From: Methanoculleus sp.
GTDB lineage: Archaea > Halobacteriota > Methanomicrobia > Methanomicrobiales > Methanoculleaceae
DNA length: 47,778 bases
Assembly: GCA_030156625.1 (NCBI GenBank)
Contig: JASGMC010000004.1
Coordinates: forward strand, 1-47,778
Reading direction: 5' to 3'
In this document: positions 8,523 through 16,326 of the stretch, piece by piece
Layout: the number at the start of each line of letters is the position of its first letter
How positions within the stretch are numbered: position 1 is the stretch's first letter
Notes under the pieces: generated by a model
What the model saw: the letters and a program-made list of their open reading frames with translations, nothing else
Told to the model about the DNA's origin: nothing
The model's database searches: none
Translations under genes and position numbers: made by a program

Positions 8523-9692
8523 TCATGCCTCTTCTGCTTCTCCCAGAACTTTGACCTCGACCTCTCCGGGGGCGGTCTCTTTGACCTTCGACGTCCTCGG
8601 GGCGAGCAGCTTCTCCTTGATCTGCTTGAAGAGTTCCGTCTCCTTATCCTTCATCCGGATACCCGTCCGCCGCAGGATGATTGCATCCTCGCTCGGGCAG
8701 GCGTTGACGCAGGCGCCGCAGAGGATACAGAAGTCCTTGTTGATGGCGATGTTGGCCTCGACCTCTCCCTTCATCTCCTTAGCCGGGAGGGGGGAGGGCA
8801 GGTAGAGCGCGTTGCAGGGGCAGACCTCAACACAGGTCGAACAGCCGCCGGGGCACTTCTCGGGGTTGATCTCGATGTCTCCCTCGAAGATCTTCTCGAC
8901 GGTGATTGCCTCCTGGGGGCAGGTCTCGACGCACCAGGTACAGGTGCAGCAGTTGTCCTGCTCGATACCGACCTTGCCGGGCAGCTTGTCGCTGATGATT
9001 TCGCGTTCGAGAGTGATGCACTCCTGGGGGCAGGCCTCGACGCAGATCATGCAACCGTCGCAGGTGCTCTCTTCCCACTTGACTTCCCCTTCGATCTTGC
9101 CGGTCTCGGGGTTAGGGGCGTTGCGGACGACGGTGATGCTCGGACAGAGTTCGCCGCAGATGCCGCAGACGTCGCACTTCTCGGTGTCGACGGCAAAAGT
9201 AGTCTTGGTCTGCAGTGCAGCCTGACGCGGTTTGCCGGCTTCGTCGCTGCCCTCGAATGCGGGGACATCGCGTACGATGGCGTCCCTCGGGCAGGCTTCT
9301 TCACAGATGGTGCAACGGTCGCACTTCTCCTCGTCGATTACAGTGACCATGTCGTAGGTGGGGAATCCCTCCTTCTCAAGAATCGGGAGCCTCTCCTCCC
9401 CGTCAATCTTGAGCGTCATCGCATTGAAGGGGCACATGATGACACAGACACCACAGTACGAACACTTCTCAGGGTTGACGTCGACAGGTTCTGCGTAATC
9501 GATTGCCCCGCGGCGCGTCGCACCGACGGGTCCGAGCACGATTGCCTCTTCCGGGCAGGCGTCGACACAGATGCCGCAGCCAGTGCACGTCTCTGCGTTA
9601 AGGATCAGGTTGTTGACCGCCTTCAGGAGCCTCTGCTCCATGATGACGTTCTGTCCTTCCCGCGTTTTGGAATACTTTGGAAACAATGCCAT
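8523..9692 (-). CDS. fwdF: Polyferredoxin with eight [4Fe-4S] cluster motifs (FwdF)
   Basis: Electron-wire subunit of formylmethanofuran dehydrogenase. I count eight CxxCxxCxxxCP-type motifs along the 389 aa (starting with CTGCGICVDACP near residue 36 and ending with CILCGACVNACP near residue 320). The seventh has an extra residue (CPGGCSTCVEVCP), and the sixth begins with a doubled Cys (CCTCTWC). This matches FwdF, the polyferredoxin that carries electrons in Fwd and can join Fwd to Hdr. The ATG at 9692 has GGAGTGAT upstream. Its place between fwdG and hdrC is consistent with an Hdr-Fwd connection. MvhB-type polyferredoxin is the main alternative, but those are usually next to mvhA and have more clusters. 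Confidence 0.88.
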   Translation of the reverse strand: MALFPKYSKTREGQNVIMEQRLLKAVNNLILNAETCTGCGICVDACPEEAIVLGPVGATRRGAIDYAEPVDVNPEKCSYCGVCVIMCPFNAMTLKIDGEERLPILEKEGFPTYDMVTVIDEEKCDRCTICEEACPRDAIVRDVPAFEGSDEAGKPRQAALQTKTTFAVDTEKCDVCGICGELCPSITVVRNAPNPETGKIEGEVKWEESTCDGCMICVEACPQECITLEREIISDKLPGKVGIEQDNCCTCTWCVETCPQEAITVEKIFEGDIEINPEKCPGGCSTCVEVCPCNALYLPSPLPAKEMKGEVEANIAINKDFCILCGACVNACPSEDAIILRRTGIRMKDKETELFKQIKEKLLAPRTSKVKETAPGEVEVKVLGEAEEA

Positions 9693-9707
9693 ATTCTAGT
9701 ATCACTC

Positions 9708-9980
9708 CTAGGCTTCCACTTTTCGGGCCTTAGCCCGGCTCTCCCACGGTCCTGCAAGTTTGATAACCCCATAGGGGCATGCCTGGACGCATACGCCGCA
9801 ACCGGCGCAGAGCTCGGAGTTGAAGTCAAGGATGACGGCTTTGCCGTCTTTGACCTTGTAGATCTTCTCTTTCGTCACCGGATCTTCGGTGTAGAGCTCG
9901 AGAGCGTCGACCGGACATGCCACCACGCAGTTATTGCAGCCTGTACATCGTTCCATATTGATGTGCAATGCAAATGCCAT
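9708..9980 (-). CDS. fwdG: Ferredoxin-type subunit FwdG of formylmethanofuran dehydrogenase
   Basis: A 90-aa protein with two [4Fe-4S] motifs, CTGCNNCVVACP near residue 12 and CAGCGVCVQACP near residue 60, joined by a segment that mentions no other domain. This is the FwdG pattern, a small ferredoxin linking the polyferredoxin to the catalytic subunits. I start at the ATG at 9980, which has a GGTGCGTGAT ribosome site; the longer reading from 10034 begins in promoter-like AT-rich DNA. It is the first gene of the ten-gene operon. Confidence 0.88.
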   Translation of the reverse strand: MAFALHINMERCTGCNNCVVACPVDALELYTEDPVTKEKIYKVKDGKAVILDFNSELCAGCGVCVQACPYGVIKLAGPWESRAKARKVEA

Positions 9981-10000
9981 GGTATCACGCACCAGATCTG

Positions 10001-10025
10001 ATCGATTAAAAATCGATATAAAAAG
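10001..10025 (-). promoter_or_regulatory. Promoter of the fwd/hdr operon with overlapping palindrome
   Basis: On the minus strand a TATA box (CTTTTTATATCG, complement of 10014-10025) lies about 35-45 nt before the fwdG ATG. A perfect inverted repeat, ATCGATT-aaa-AATCGAT (10001-10017), overlaps its downstream edge, where a repressor would block transcription. The TATA box is seen; the operator role is inferred. Confidence 0.55.
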
Positions 10026-10034
10026 AATTGTCAA

Positions 10035-10759
10035 AGAATATACATAAACTTTCTGAAATCCGGCAGTCTTATATTCCAGAACTATGATTATCCGTCAAAT
10101 TTTATAAATTAAAACGGTTGTTATGTTAATCCGATGTTCTAAATCTCGTCGTCAAACACACTTACGGGGGTAATAGTAAATGGAAAACCTTAAATTATAG
10201 ATCGGGGTTCTTGATGAAAATCGGTGGCCGATTTGGACCGGCAGCGTTAAGAGCGGGCCGGATCACCTCGCGAGCCGGGTATAATCCCTCACTGCCTGCC
10301 GGCGGGGACTCATCGGCCGTTGCGCGGTTTGAGGGGTAACCGTTTCTGCATTCATTGATTCTTATCACTCCGTGATGGATGCCCGGGCTCGCCCGGAAGG
10401 ACCCGTCCGGATCCTGCGCCCGCGATCCCGCTGCCGCATCCGGGATAGCGGCGCTGGACAGGCCTGCCTGCCCGGGGCATACTTAACCCGGTCCCTGCTG
10501 GTGGTATGGGCTGCATGACCGTTTCGTGCCTGGAAGGTGCAACGGGGGGACCCCGGGATGTCCCGGGATCATCTTTCCCGGTTCCTTTTACATTTACCTG
10601 CCGGGAGGGCGGATATCGGTGGGTTGACGGGGCCGGGGGGAGGGCGCGCGGCTTGGACTCCCATGACTGTCCGGCACCAGCCTGCTCGGCCGCCGGGAAA
10701 AAAAGAAACCTTATTCTGTCCACATCGTAACATTGTAGCAAACGAGGTGTATTCTGTCC
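10035..10759. other. Divergent intergenic region between fwdG and ftr
   Basis: A 725-bp region without a convincing gene. The left 150 bp is AT-rich and holds TATA-like stretches, for example near 10097-10110 and 10188-10198. A short inverted repeat AAATCGG-tgg-CCGATTT is at 10218-10234. The centre is GC-rich, with no codon pattern that I trust. The right end carries the ftr leader, with a direct repeat TATTCTGTCCA at 10712-10722 and 10750-10760. Confidence 0.5.
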
Positions 10760-11668
10760 ATGGAATTGAATGGCGTTACTATCGATGATACCTATGCAGA
10801 GGCGTTCCCGACCTGGGTGGCACGGCCCATTATCACCGCCGTCACCGAGGAGTGGGCATACAAGGCAGCAGTGGAGGCCGTAGGCTTTGCCACCTCCACC
10901 ATCGGGTGTCCGGCAGAGGCGGGTATCGACTGCTTCGTCCCCGCCGACGAGACCCCCGACGGACGGCCCGGTTATGCAATCATGATCTGTGCGAGCAAGA
11001 AGAAACTCAAAGAGCAGGTTGTTGAGCGCCTCGCCGAGTGCATCCTCACCGCCCCGACGACGGCGGTCTTTGATGGTCTCGCCGACGTCGTCGCCGAGGT
11101 CCAGGAGAAGCTCCCGGTCAAGCTCCACTTCTTCGGCGACGGGTTCGAGGAGAAGCGCGAGGTCGGCGGCAGGACGGTATGGGCCATCCCGATCATGGAG
11201 GGCGAGTATATCGGTGAGGAGGAGTTCGGCGCCGTCAAGGGCGTTGCCGGCGGCAACTTCTTCATCATGGGCGAGAACCAGATGGCCGCCCTGACGGCCG
11301 CCCAGGCGGCGGTCGACGCAATCAGCGGTGTCTGCGGTGTCATCACGCCCTTCCCCGGCGGCGTCGTCGCGAGCGGCTCGAAGGTCGGGAGCAACAAGTA
11401 CAAGTTCATGGGCGCAAGCACGAACGAGGCCTACTGCCCGACGCTCCGCGACAAGGTCGAGGGCAGCAAGGTCCCCGAGGGCGTCAAGGCGGTCTACGAG
11501 ATCGTCATCGACGGCGTCGACGAGGACTCGATCAGGACCGCGATGGCCGAGGGCATCCGTGCGGCAACCAAGGTGCCGGGCGTGAAGTTCATCAGCGCCG
11601 GGAACTTCGGCGGCAGTCTCGGGCCGTTCAAGTTCGAGCTGAAGGACGTCCTGGCCGAGTATCTCTAA
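10760..11668 (+). CDS. ftr: Formylmethanofuran--tetrahydromethanopterin formyltransferase
   Basis: Cytoplasmic enzyme of the second step of CO2 reduction: it moves the formyl group from methanofuran to tetrahydromethanopterin. The 302-aa length matches the Ftr family, and its typical sequences are seen throughout: [17 protein letters not shown] at the start, the [12 protein letters not shown]-like segment near residue 50 ([14 protein letters not shown]), [12 protein letters not shown] mid-protein, and [13 protein letters not shown] near the C-terminus. The ATG has a GAGGTG ribosome site 12 nt upstream. It is transcribed away from the fwd operon and ends in a T-run. Acidic side chains are frequent. 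Confidence 0.97.
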   Translation: MELNGVTIDDTYAEAFPTWVARPIITAVTEEWAYKAAVEAVGFATSTIGCPAEAGIDCFVPADETPDGRPGYAIMICASKKKLKEQVVERLAECILTAPTTAVFDGLADVVAEVQEKLPVKLHFFGDGFEEKREVGGRTVWAIPIMEGEYIGEEEFGAVKGVAGGNFFIMGENQMAALTAAQAAVDAISGVCGVITPFPGGVVASGSKVGSNKYKFMGASTNEAYCPTLRDKVEGSKVPEGVKAVYEIVIDGVDEDSIRTAMAEGIRAATKVPGVKFISAGNFGGSLGPFKFELKDVLAEYL

Positions 11669-11683
11669 ATCTCTTTTTTTCTG
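11669..11683 (+). terminator. T-run terminator after ftr
   Basis: The ftr stop codon is followed at once by a T-rich tract with seven T in a row, typical of archaeal intrinsic termination. Confidence 0.5.
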
Positions 11684-11832
11684 TGACGGTTCTTGGGGGC
11701 TGCCGTCTGTTTGGCCCTGTTGTTGAGGGTGTGGGCTGGTGAAGACTTCCATCAATCACGCTTCGAACTCCTTCAACTGTCTAGAACCTGGAATATTCTG
11801 TACCTCACTTGCCCTTCAACGGCTTTCCATCG

Positions 11833-11983
11833 GATATCGCCACGCGGGGAGGGGCTGACGGGGAGGGGGTGCAGCCCCCTCCCCTGTCTCTACCCCGTAA
11901 AGCTTTACCTACAACCCCCACCCCGCCCGGCCTTCGGCCTCCTCCCCCGCCCCTAGGGGGCGGGGGCAGTGCGTGGCGATATC
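11833..11983. repeat. GC-rich element bounded by 13-bp perfect inverted repeats
   Basis: GATATCGCCACGC at 11833-11845 and its exact complement GCGTGGCGATATC at 11971-11983 enclose about 125 bp of C- and G-runs that can fold on themselves (for example GGGGGTGCAGCCCCC near 11863-11877). The inner segment GGCTGACGGGGAGGGGG recurs at about 32280, and GTGGCGATAT recurs near 32331. The arrangement resembles a small non-coding mobile or palindromic element. No transposase is nearby. Confidence 0.6.
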
Positions 11984-12027
11984 CCCACGAAATCCGTGCA
12001 CCGGGGTAAGCGATGTTTCGGAATACG

Positions 12028-12071
12028 ACTGGCTGCAGGGCAGGAATTTGAGCACCGAATGTGTGAGTGAC
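12028..12071 (-). repeat. Degenerate copy of the 45-bp hairpin repeat
   Basis: On the minus strand this stretch contains TTCGGTGCTCAAA followed by a TTCCTGC-like segment, in the same order and spacing as the 45-bp unit repeated at 46378-46588. The GCACC-TTC-GGTGC hairpin is damaged here (ATTCGGTGC), so this looks like a decayed copy. Confidence 0.45.
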
Positions 12072-12233
12072 AACCGACCGACGGTACGATGGACGGAACG
12101 TCCGGAATTTGAATCCGATTGGCCTCCCACGTTTCCACCACCCGCCGCCTGCGGCGAGGAACCCATGCACGTATATGAGCCTCTCTCACCCGCCACCCCC
12201 CCGCCGGACCCCGGTGCTCCGCACGATCGATCC

Positions 12234-12275
12234 CCTTAAATATCGTTATCAACGATAATTTTGTTAACGATAATT
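12234..12275 (+). promoter_or_regulatory. Promoter and probable operator of the marker-protein/aks operon
   Basis: A TATA box, CTTAAATATC, at about 12235-12244 lies 45-50 nt before the first gene. Overlapping and following it are the perfect inverted repeat TATCGTT-atc-AACGATA (12241-12257) and a direct repeat of AACGATAATT (12251-12260 and 12266-12275). Two spaced half-sites next to a TATA box are typical of a regulator binding region. The regulator is unknown. Confidence 0.55.
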
Positions 12276-12286
12276 CCGGTGACATC

Positions 12287-13243
12287 ATGATTACGCTCAC
12301 GCCCGATGAAGTCAGGGCCCGGTTCGGGCCGTTGTTCTCGATGAAGTACCTCGTCATGGTCGACCAGAACGCCGGTCTTGCGGAGATCCGCGAGCATTGC
12401 CGGGCCCGGGGGACCATCGAGTGGGATGCGGCGAACCGGGTGCGGGCGAAAGGTGCAATCCAGTCCTGCCACGTCGAGGGCACGACGATGACGATGCTCG
12501 CCCGTCTGGGCGTATCCCCGGCGAACTTCGGGGCTGCCGGCCAGGAGATCGGCGGGCAGGCGCTCGAAGGGGTCGAGGTCGCCGGAGACGAAGTGGTGAC
12601 GACCTGGTCCGGGATTGCGGGAGCGGGCGTCGGCGTCGCCGCCTGCCTGACCCAGGCCCCGGGCGTGACCCGGGCCGAGTATCCCTCCGAAGACGACCTC
12701 CGGATCGGCGGCGCCCGGGTCTGCCGGGTCCGGATCGCATCACCGCTCTACGAGAAGGTGACGATCGGGATCGACGACACCGACACCCGCGAGGAAGGCG
12801 CCACGTGGGTGCTCGCGCTCAAGTGCGCCGAGGCCTGCACGATCCCGGGGGTCGAGTACCTGGACATGCGCCTCGTGCAGCTCAACCCCGCGGTCCCGAA
12901 GAAGACCACCAACTGCGTCGGGTCCGCCCTGAACTTCGCGGTCCGCCCGGGCAAGGTGGACGAACTCCTCGAGTACGTCCGCGACTTCATCGAGTCCGAA
13001 GCGGTCAGCAACGACACCGGCATCGCTGTATACCAGGGGATTGCGTTTGCAGAAGAGTCTCCCTACCTAAAACGGGTCAAGACCGAGATCCTGACGGTCG
13101 ACGACGCGGAGGCGGAGGCCGCGCGGATGGGCGTCCGGTTCATCGACTCAAACGGGAGGAAGGGCAGAATCGGAGCACTCGGCGCTGTTTTCTGGGGGAA
13201 CAAGGGCGTTGAGGCGGCTGGTCTTTATGGAGAAACTCTCTGA
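12287..13243 (+). CDS. Paralog of methanogenesis marker protein 11 (GIDDTD family)
   Basis: Function unknown. The 318-aa product is clearly paralogous to the next gene: both share a glycine-rich segment (here GIAGAGVGVAACL near residue 110), the motif IGIDDTDTREEGATW near residue 162, a segment ending in VQLNPxVPxKTxNCVG, and a C-terminal G-AIGALGA block. The GIDDTD motif is also found in the ATP-using domain of the archaeal tRNA-Ile2 agmatidine synthetase TiaS, so nucleotide binding or kinase/ligase-type chemistry is plausible. The ATG has GGTGA upstream. It is the first gene of the operon leading into the aks genes and overlaps the next gene by 17 nt. Confidence 0.6.
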   Translation: MITLTPDEVRARFGPLFSMKYLVMVDQNAGLAEIREHCRARGTIEWDAANRVRAKGAIQSCHVEGTTMTMLARLGVSPANFGAAGQEIGGQALEGVEVAGDEVVTTWSGIAGAGVGVAACLTQAPGVTRAEYPSEDDLRIGGARVCRVRIASPLYEKVTIGIDDTDTREEGATWVLALKCAEACTIPGVEYLDMRLVQLNPAVPKKTTNCVGSALNFAVRPGKVDELLEYVRDFIESEAVSNDTGIAVYQGIAFAEESPYLKRVKTEILTVDDAEAEAARMGVRFIDSNGRKGRIGALGAVFWGNKGVEAAGLYGETL

Positions 13244-14120
13244 TCCGTATACGATACGGTATCCACAGATCGTGGCTGTGGCCGACGAGAGCGCCGGGCA
13301 GGTGGAACTCATCGAGTTCTTCGACTGTACCGGCGGCGCGATGTGGGTCAAGCGCCACTATGCGCAGAGCCCGCTCGTCCGCTCCGTCCGCACCGTGGGG
13401 TCGACCAACCGCTACCTCCTCTCGGCCGGGAGCGCCGACCTCGCGCTCGAGGGTTCGGTCTTTCCGGCGGGAATCGCCGGTGTCGCCGTCGAAGAAGGCG
13501 AGATCGCCGTCACCTACCGCGGCCTCGGCGGCGGGGGCGTGGGGGCGTCCATCTGCCGCGCCACCGCTCACGGCGTCGTCCGCTGCGAGAGCGATCCCGC
13601 GGGCGGCGGGCGTCTCGCTGGCTCGACGATCTGGCTCCCCCGGCTTGAAAGGGTGATCGTCGGGATCGACGACACCGATACCCCGGAGGAGGGCGCCACC
13701 TGGACGCTGGCCCACAACATCGCACGGGCAGTCGAGGACGACCGTTCCCGCTACCTCTCCCACACCATCGTGCAGCTCTATCCCGTCCCCTACCGGACCA
13801 AGAACTGCGTCGCCATCGCCTGCGAGTTCGCCACCTCCGATCCCGACGGGCTGGTTCGGAACTACCGCGACTACCTGGAAGAGTACACGCTCTCGGAGGA
13901 GACCGGGATGGCGGTCTGGCGAGGATTCGACCCCTCGCCGCTCGAAGAATTCGGCTGCCGCGTAAAGCGGGGAGAGGTCTCCGCGGACGACCTCGCCGCC
14001 CTCGGCGACCCGCGGTTCTCCATCGTCATGGACGGCCGGGGCGCGATCGGGGCGGTTGCGGCGATCCCGTTTTTCACGCGGTACGAGGAGGCGCTGGCGT
14101 TATGGAATGGAAACGGCTGA
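13227..14120 (+). CDS. Methanogenesis marker protein 11-like protein
   Basis: The 297-aa product resembles the methanogen-restricted marker family 11: an N-terminal segment with DPYTIRYPQIVAV, then FFDCTGGAMWVKRHY near residue 34, a glycine-rich turn (YRGLGGGGVGAS), the GIDDTD motif near residue 150 (IVGIDDTDTPEEGATW), and TKNCVAIACEFA near residue 193. The biochemical role is not established; the shared GIDDTD signature with TiaS hints at ATP use. The start is the ATG at 13227, inside the end of the upstream paralog. It overlaps the following radical SAM gene by 19 nt. Family naming is from memory of the family's typical sequence and length, so it is moderately certain. Confidence 0.65.
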   Translation: MEKLSDPYTIRYPQIVAVADESAGQVELIEFFDCTGGAMWVKRHYAQSPLVRSVRTVGSTNRYLLSAGSADLALEGSVFPAGIAGVAVEEGEIAVTYRGLGGGGVGASICRATAHGVVRCESDPAGGGRLAGSTIWLPRLERVIVGIDDTDTPEEGATWTLAHNIARAVEDDRSRYLSHTIVQLYPVPYRTKNCVAIACEFATSDPDGLVRNYRDYLEEYTLSEETGMAVWRGFDPSPLEEFGCRVKRGEVSADDLAALGDPRFSIVMDGRGAIGAVAAIPFFTRYEEALALWNGNG

Positions 14121-15073
14121 AGGCCCGGTTGCTTGAGGCAGGTACCGTTCGCCTCTCCGGCGAGCCTGCAGAGCCGTATGTATCCCGCTCCGCTGCCGGA
14201 CCTTCGGCCGGGACGCCCGGCTCGCTCTTCTTTTCCCCCGGCGACGGCCGAAGGGTCCGGGTCGGTATCGATGAGAGAAGTTCCATCGAGGTCGTCCACC
14301 GGGGAGGCGGCGTGGCCGACCTTCTCATCGACGGCGACGTCGTCGCCGGCCGGCTCGAGCCCGCCGCCCTCCACTGCCCCCGCCAGGCCTACATCACCGT
14401 CAGCGGGACCTGCATCTTTTGCTGCCGTTACTGCCCGGTGCCGGATCTCCCCGGCCGGCGAAAGGGGATCGCCGAGGTGGTCGAGATGGTCGCAAGCGTC
14501 GCCGACCGGATCGACGCCATCGCGATCACGAGCGGCGTCGCCTCCTCGATCGAGGAGGAGGAGGCGTATGTCCTCGAGGTCGTCGCGGCGCTCCGCCCAT
14601 TCAAACTTCCCATCGGGGTCTCGATCTACCCCCGCCCCGGGACCCCGGCCCGGCTTCACGCGCTCGGCGTCGCCGAGGTGAAATTCAACATCGAGGCGGC
14701 GACTCCCGACCTCTTTTCGGAGATGTGCCCCGGTCTCTCGTGGGATGCGGTCTGGGAATCGCTCTCGTCGTCCGTCGCGCTCTTCGGGAAGGATCGTGTC
14801 TATTCGAACGTCATCGTCGGCCTCGGGGAGACCGACGAAGACCTGGAGCGGGTTATGGAAGACCTCGCCGCGATCGGGGTCATCCCGGTTCTGCGCCCCC
14901 TCACCCCGGCGGCGTCTCTCGCCGGCCGGTCCCGCCCCTCCGCCGACCGGCTGCTCTCGCTCTGCGAGACTCATGAGCGTATCCTCCGGCAGGCAGGGCT
15001 CGACCCCCGCCGGGCATTGACGATGTGTGCGGCGTGCACCGGATGCGATCTTACGCCGGGGAGGGACACATGA
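14102..15073 (+). CDS. Radical SAM protein of the marker-11/aks operon
   Basis: A 323-aa radical S-adenosylmethionine enzyme. The cluster motif CX3CX2C is present near residue 103 (CIFCCRYCPVPD), with one additional Cys inside it. A TIM-barrel region follows, with AITSGVASS as the likely SAM-contacting glycine-rich strand and FNIEAAT and NVIVGLGET as later strands of the barrel, similar to biotin synthase-type enzymes. The C-terminus has a second cysteine group, MCAACTGC, which could bind an auxiliary cluster. The first 95 residues form a separate domain that I do not recognise. A GGAGG ribosome site lies 11 nt before the ATG. It overlaps both neighbours. Substrate unknown; its place in the operon suggests coenzyme B or another methanogenic cofactor. 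Confidence 0.75.
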   Translation: MEWKRLKARLLEAGTVRLSGEPAEPYVSRSAAGPSAGTPGSLFFSPGDGRRVRVGIDERSSIEVVHRGGGVADLLIDGDVVAGRLEPAALHCPRQAYITVSGTCIFCCRYCPVPDLPGRRKGIAEVVEMVASVADRIDAIAITSGVASSIEEEEAYVLEVVAALRPFKLPIGVSIYPRPGTPARLHALGVAEVKFNIEAATPDLFSEMCPGLSWDAVWESLSSSVALFGKDRVYSNVIVGLGETDEDLERVMEDLAAIGVIPVLRPLTPAASLAGRSRPSADRLLSLCETHERILRQAGLDPRRALTMCAACTGCDLTPGRDT

Positions 15074-16326
15074 AGGGCACCGAGGCGCTCGCTCTGGCCC
15101 TCCTCCGGTCGGCAGACCGCTGCTACGCCGTCCCCGGCTACCCGGTATCGGAGATTGCCGCCCGGGTTGGGGCCGTGATCACCGTAAACGAGAAGGTTGC
15201 CCTCGAGTATGCCCTCGGCGACTCGCTCTCCGGGCGGAGGGCCGCCGTGGCGGTCAAGCATGTCGGACTCAACGCCTGCGCCGATCCGCTGGTGCACGCC
15301 ACCGCCCAGGGCCTCCGGGCGGGCGTCGTGGTCGTCGCCGGCGACGACGTGCGCCCGATCGCATCGGACGTCGCGCAGGACTCCCGCTACTACGGCGAGG
15401 TGGCCCGGGTTCCGGTTCTCGAACCCGACGGCGAAACGCTCGGCCCGGCAGTCGAGGCGGCATTCGAGGCCTCGGAGACCTTCTCCCGCGTTGCCATCGT
15501 CAGGGTCACGCCCGACCTCCTGGACGCAGACGTGCCCAAACCCTCCGTTCGCCGCAGCGACCGGGAGGGGTGCCTCGCGGACCCCGGGCTCACGATGGCC
15601 GGACGGGCGAAGGCGGCCGACCGCCGGACCGCGGCGATGTTTGCCTGGTCGCGGTCCTCGCCGCTAAACCGTGTTGCCGGAGGGATGCCGCGTGTCGTCA
15701 CCGTCTACCCGCCCCCGGCGGACCCGGACGCACTCTCCACAACCCGTGAGGTCGGCCGCCCGTTCCTCCGGGAGCACCGGCTGCTCACCCCACCTGAGCC
15801 CGCCGGGGAGCCGGAACGGTTCTCCTCCCGGGGCTTCTCGCGGACATTCTGCCGGGACTGCCCATTCCACCCGGCGTTTGCCATCCTCCGCGAGCGCGGG
15901 ATGCGGGCGGTCTGCGACGCCGGGTGCGCAATCCTCGCGATGAACCCGCCCTACCGTATCGGCATCGCCACCTACGGCCTCGGTTCGTCGGTTGCCGTGG
16001 CTGCGACCGGCCCCGGCGTCGCGCTCACCGGCGACTACGCGCTCCTGCACTCGGGGCTAACCGCCCTCATCGACGCCTACGAACGCAAACTCCCGCTCCT
16101 CTGTATCGTCCTTGCGAACAACCGGATGGGGATGACCGGCGGCCACCCCGTCCCCGACATCCTTCGCTACATCGCCTGGGCCGACCCGGTCGTCTGCGCC
16201 GCAGACGACACCGCGACGCTTCGCCGGGCCCTCGTCCTCCCCCAGGACGGCCCCCGGACGGTGGCGATCGAAGGCGCCTGCCCTGAAGGTGAGAACCATG
16301 AAACCGTGGAATATCGAGATCTGTGA
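15070..16326 (+). CDS. Thiamine-pyrophosphate enzyme related to indolepyruvate oxidoreductase alpha subunit
   Basis: The 418-aa product has the two halves of a TPP enzyme. Residues 1-170 are a PYR-type domain beginning with YAVPGYPVSEIAA, as in IorA. After a variable middle, CRDCPFHPAF (near residue 258) corresponds to the CPGCPHR motif of IorA. The PP-type TPP site follows: TGDYALLHSGLTALIDA, then LANNRMGMTGGHP. The C-terminal ferredoxin domain of IorA is missing, and no iorB partner is adjacent, so an oxidative ferredoxin-linked reaction is unlikely; simple decarboxylation of a 2-oxoacid is the more natural reading. The ATG at 15070 overlaps the radical SAM stop (ATGA) and has a GGGAGG site. 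The following aksA starts inside this gene. Confidence 0.75.
   Translation: MKGTEALALALLRSADRCYAVPGYPVSEIAARVGAVITVNEKVALEYALGDSLSGRRAAVAVKHVGLNACADPLVHATAQGLRAGVVVVAGDDVRPIASDVAQDSRYYGEVARVPVLEPDGETLGPAVEAAFEASETFSRVAIVRVTPDLLDADVPKPSVRRSDREGCLADPGLTMAGRAKAADRRTAAMFAWSRSSPLNRVAGGMPRVVTVYPPPADPDALSTTREVGRPFLREHRLLTPPEPAGEPERFSSRGFSRTFCRDCPFHPAFAILRERGMRAVCDAGCAILAMNPPYRIGIATYGLGSSVAVAATGPGVALTGDYALLHSGLTALIDAYERKLPLLCIVLANNRMGMTGGHPVPDILRYIAWADPVVCAADDTATLRRALVLPQDGPRTVAIEGACPEGENHETVEYRDL

Noticed and set aside
10352-11755. Long open frame opposite ftr
   Set aside because: High-GC coding DNA leaves long antisense frames open; ftr is unambiguous, and the antisense product is Asp/Arg/Leu-rich without domains. 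The same applies to the other long opposite-strand frames across fwd, hdr, aks and ahcY genes.
16289-16297. GTG start of aksA 9 nt before the ATG
   Set aside because: The GTG is part of the AAGGTGAG ribosome site for the ATG at 16298.
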